NCBI GenBank assembly: GCA_030600625.1
Contig: JAUVLS010000056.1
Coordinates: forward strand, 1 to 7,739
Length of the DNA: 7,739 nucleotides
Source: Bacteroidales bacterium
GTDB lineage: Bacteria > Bacteroidota > Bacteroidia > Bacteroidales > UBA12077
Direction: 5' to 3'
Position 1 is the stretch's first letter, and each line of letters opens with the position of its first letter. The translations under genes and the position numbers were made by a program. The notes beneath the pieces are model-generated. The model saw only the letters and a list, made by a program, of their open reading frames with translations, searched no databases and was not told the DNA's origin. Positions 5,981 to 7,739 of the stretch are shown piece after piece.

Positions 5981-6949
5981 TTATTGTGCACTGGAAAAAT
6001 ACTTCATAAATTGAGATCGCTCATATATTAAAGGATCATCGATTTTAGCATAGCTCATTTTCCCTCTAAACTCATCAATATTATTGTATCCATGCTTATC
6101 CATCCACTCTTCAATTTCCTTAATAATACTTTCTAAATGATCGATACCATTTTTGTATAAAGTAGAACAAACCTGAACTGCATTTGCACCTGCAAGAATC
6201 TGTTTAATTACAGCTTTCCCATCATGAACTCCTGTCGATGCTGCAATATCCAAATCAGAAATTTTTGAAGAAATAATACCTACCCATCGCAACGAATTAC
6301 GAATATCAGCAGGCGAGCTAAATATTTCAGCTGCAATAAGTTCCATATTATCAATATCAATATCAGGAGCATAAAAGCGATTAAACAGGACTACTCCGGG
6401 AACATTTAATTTTTGGATAAATCCAACCAGGTTAGAAAAATGTGATCCCAATTTAAATGCGAATGGAATTTTTAAGGTACTTTTCAATTTCTCTGCTAAT
6501 TCAAAATAAATATTTTCATACTTTTCTGCCGTTGCATTTCTATCGTTTGGTAAAACAAAAACATTAATTTCAATCGCATCAGCACCGGCTTCTTCAATAC
6601 TTTTTGCAAAACCAGTCCATTCTTTTGAAGAAACACAGTTAATACTTGCAATCACAGGAATTTTAACTTCTTGTTTTGCTTTTTTTATAAGATCTAAATA
6701 TTGTTGAACAGTATTATTTTTAACATAATAATTCACATAATCCCATGCTTCAGGAGAATCAGATCCATTAGCCATTTTACCGGCCTCAAACTTAATTTGT
6801 TCTTCGAAGATCGATTTTAAAACAATTGCACCAGCACCTTTTTCTTCAATTTTTTTAATCTTATCAATTGAACTTGTTAGTCCTGAACTTCCTACTATTA
6901 CAGGATTTCTTAGTTTTAATCCCAGGTAAGTGGTTTCTAATTGACTCAT
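5981..6949 (-). CDS. Dihydroorotate dehydrogenase-like FMN-fold protein, probably not a true DHOD
   Basis: This complete 322-residue protein has the TIM-barrel layout of the dihydroorotate dehydrogenase superfamily. It opens with TTYLGLKLRNPVIVGSSGLT (residues 6-25), corresponding to the DHOD N-terminal strand, then VIASINCVSSKEW (99-111), AGADAIEINV (121-130), FAFKLGS (163-169, K166 matching the FMN-contacting lysine), and STGVHDGKAVIKQILAGANAVQVCSTLY (238-265), which matches the phosphate-binding GG-(I/V)-x-x-G and AGAxAVQV motifs. The family-1 active-site motif N-(L/I)-S-C-P-N is replaced by NVFVLPND (129-136), so the catalytic cysteine is absent. It best fits the DHOD-like subgroup (CDD cd04739), which keeps the FMN site but lacks catalytic residues. 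Its substrate is unknown. It lies 27 bp downstream of yggS on the same strand, probably in one operon. There is no visible Shine-Dalgarno site. Confidence 0.93.
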   Translation of the reverse strand: MSQLETTYLGLKLRNPVIVGSSGLTSSIDKIKKIEEKGAGAIVLKSIFEEQIKFEAGKMANGSDSPEAWDYVNYYVKNNTVQQYLDLIKKAKQEVKIPVIASINCVSSKEWTGFAKSIEEAGADAIEINVFVLPNDRNATAEKYENIYFELAEKLKSTLKIPFAFKLGSHFSNLVGFIQKLNVPGVVLFNRFYAPDIDIDNMELIAAEIFSSPADIRNSLRWVGIISSKISDLDIAASTGVHDGKAVIKQILAGANAVQVCSTLYKNGIDHLESIIKEIEEWMDKHGYNNIDEFRGKMSYAKIDDPLIYERSQFMKYFSSAQ

Positions 6950-6976
6950 AATTATGTTTATTTAGATTATTTATTT

Positions 6977-7648
6977 TTAATAATTTCGTGCACCAAATAG
7001 TAAACTACCAATTCGTACCATTGTTGCTCCTTCTTCTATTGCAATTTTATAATCAGCAGACATTCCCATTGATATTTCCTTAAAATCATCATTTTGGGAA
7101 AAATAAATATTTTTTAATTGATTAAATATATGAACTAATTCTTTAAACTCAGGTCGAATCGTATTTTCATTTTCAGTAAAAGTTGCCATTCCCATTACAC
7201 CACAAATATTTATATGATTCAGGTTTTTAAATTCGTCTGATTTCAAAAACTCTGTTGCTTCATTAAAATCCAGTCCGAACTTAGTTTCTTCTTTTGCAAT
7301 ATGAAATTGAAGCAGGCAATCAATTTTTCTGTTATTCTTCTCTCCTTCTTTATTAATTACTTTTAACAATTTAAAACTATCAACCCCATGAATTAATGAA
7401 ACAAACGGAGCTACATATTTTACCTTATTGCTTTGCATATGGCCAATCATGTGCCATTCAATATCTTTTGGTAATTCATTATATTTATCGACTAAGTCCT
7501 GAACTTTATTTTCGCCATAAATTTTATGACCGGACTTATAAGCTTCCAGAATTGTTTCAACTGGTTTTGTTTTAGAAACAGCAATCAATTTAACATTTGC
7601 AGGAATCTCACTGGCAAGAAATTGTTTTATATTTTCAGAAACACTCAT
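6977..7648 (-). CDS. yggS: YggS-family pyridoxal phosphate homeostasis protein
   Basis: This protein of 223 residues belongs to the YggS/PROSC (PLPBP) family: single-domain, alanine-racemase-like TIM barrels that bind PLP without known catalysis and keep PLP and amino/keto-acid levels balanced in the cytoplasm. The PLP lysine lies in LIAVSKTKP (lysine at residue 26 from this start). Other family motifs are IYGENKVQD, WHMIGHMQSNKVKYV, CGVMGMATF, and the C-terminal SMGMSADYKIAIEEGATMVRIGSLLFGARNY-type ending with its phosphate-binding S/R residues. Two starts are possible: GTG at 7651-7649 and ATG at 7648-7646, which is adjacent. ATG is preferred, with a weak TAGG about seven bases upstream. 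It is the first gene of an operon with the DHOD-like gene and has a perfect -7 promoter element 39 bp upstream. Length is normal and no key residue appears missing. Confidence 0.96.
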   Translation of the reverse strand: MSVSENIKQFLASEIPANVKLIAVSKTKPVETILEAYKSGHKIYGENKVQDLVDKYNELPKDIEWHMIGHMQSNKVKYVAPFVSLIHGVDSFKLLKVINKEGEKNNRKIDCLLQFHIAKEETKFGLDFNEATEFLKSDEFKNLNHINICGVMGMATFTENENTIRPEFKELVHIFNQLKNIYFSQNDDFKEISMGMSADYKIAIEEGATMVRIGSLLFGARNY

Positions 7649-7686
7649 CACAACCTAAATTTGATCTTATTAAATAAATTTGATTT

Positions 7687-7694
7687 CAAAAGTA
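7687..7694 (-). promoter_or_regulatory. Candidate -7 promoter element for the yggS operon
   Basis: The minus strand reads TACTTTTG, an exact match to the Bacteroidota TAnnTTTG element, 38 bases before the yggS ATG. This predicts transcription starting near 7680 and a leader of about 30 bases. The -33 region holds only a T-rich TTTTTTAAG and no TTG, so the promoter is half consensus. Confidence 0.5.
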
Positions 7695-7739
7695 CTAAAA
7701 AAGTTTTTGCTTAAAAAAGATAAAGATCAGGTTTAGTAA

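Noticed and set aside
7649..7651. GTG as the yggS start codon
   Set aside because: An ATG follows immediately and gives a normal family N-terminus. The difference is one residue, so it cannot be excluded.

Overview
The window looks like chromosomal DNA from a Bacteroidota bacterium. The sequence is very AT-rich. Several intergenic regions carry the phylum's promoter element TAnnTTTG, Shine-Dalgarno sequences are mostly weak, and several proteins belong to types typical of the phylum: a Bacteroidota-style UvrA, a roughly 310-residue lipoprotein paired with a roughly 150-residue exported protein, and a dihydroorotate dehydrogenase-like protein. I cannot place it below phylum level. A Bacteroidales or Marinilabiliales relative is plausible, but that is only an impression.

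Layout from left to right. The left edge (to 437, minus strand) holds the first ~145 residues of an ECF-type sigma-70 factor, cut by the window before region 4. It starts at a TTG codon behind a near-consensus ribosome binding site. Divergent from it, 614-3445 (plus) is a full-length uvrA, the damage-recognition ATPase of nucleotide excision repair. The uvrA stop codon sits inside a perfect hairpin (3435-3459) that acts as a terminator, best oriented for the converging operon on the other strand. That operon (minus, 4874 down to 3481) encodes a lipoprotein followed 14 bp later by a small secreted four-cysteine protein. Both look like Bacteroidota-restricted proteins of unknown function. After a divergent spacer carrying a GC-rich palindromic repeat, 5163-5678 (plus) encodes a cytosolic all-helical, HEAT-like protein.

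The 302-bp spacer 5679-5980 has no convincing gene. It holds a second, diverged copy of the same GC-rich palindrome, enclosed by a 22-bp imperfect inverted repeat (20/22 matches) plus short degenerate 8-bp tandem repeats. It resembles a miniature, non-coding mobile or palindromic element. Finally 7648 down to 5981 (minus) is a two-gene operon: yggS (PLP homeostasis protein) and an FMN-fold dihydroorotate dehydrogenase-like protein that appears to lack the catalytic cysteine. A perfect TAnnTTTG element lies just upstream of yggS.

The genes do not form one obvious pathway. The window is mainly housekeeping (DNA repair, PLP homeostasis, transcription) with two little-known gene sets. I see no CRISPR array, tRNA, rRNA, integrase, transposase or recognisable defence system. 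The most interesting material is the palindromic/inverted-repeat element, the lipoprotein plus secreted protein pair, and the active-site-deficient DHOD-like protein linked to yggS.
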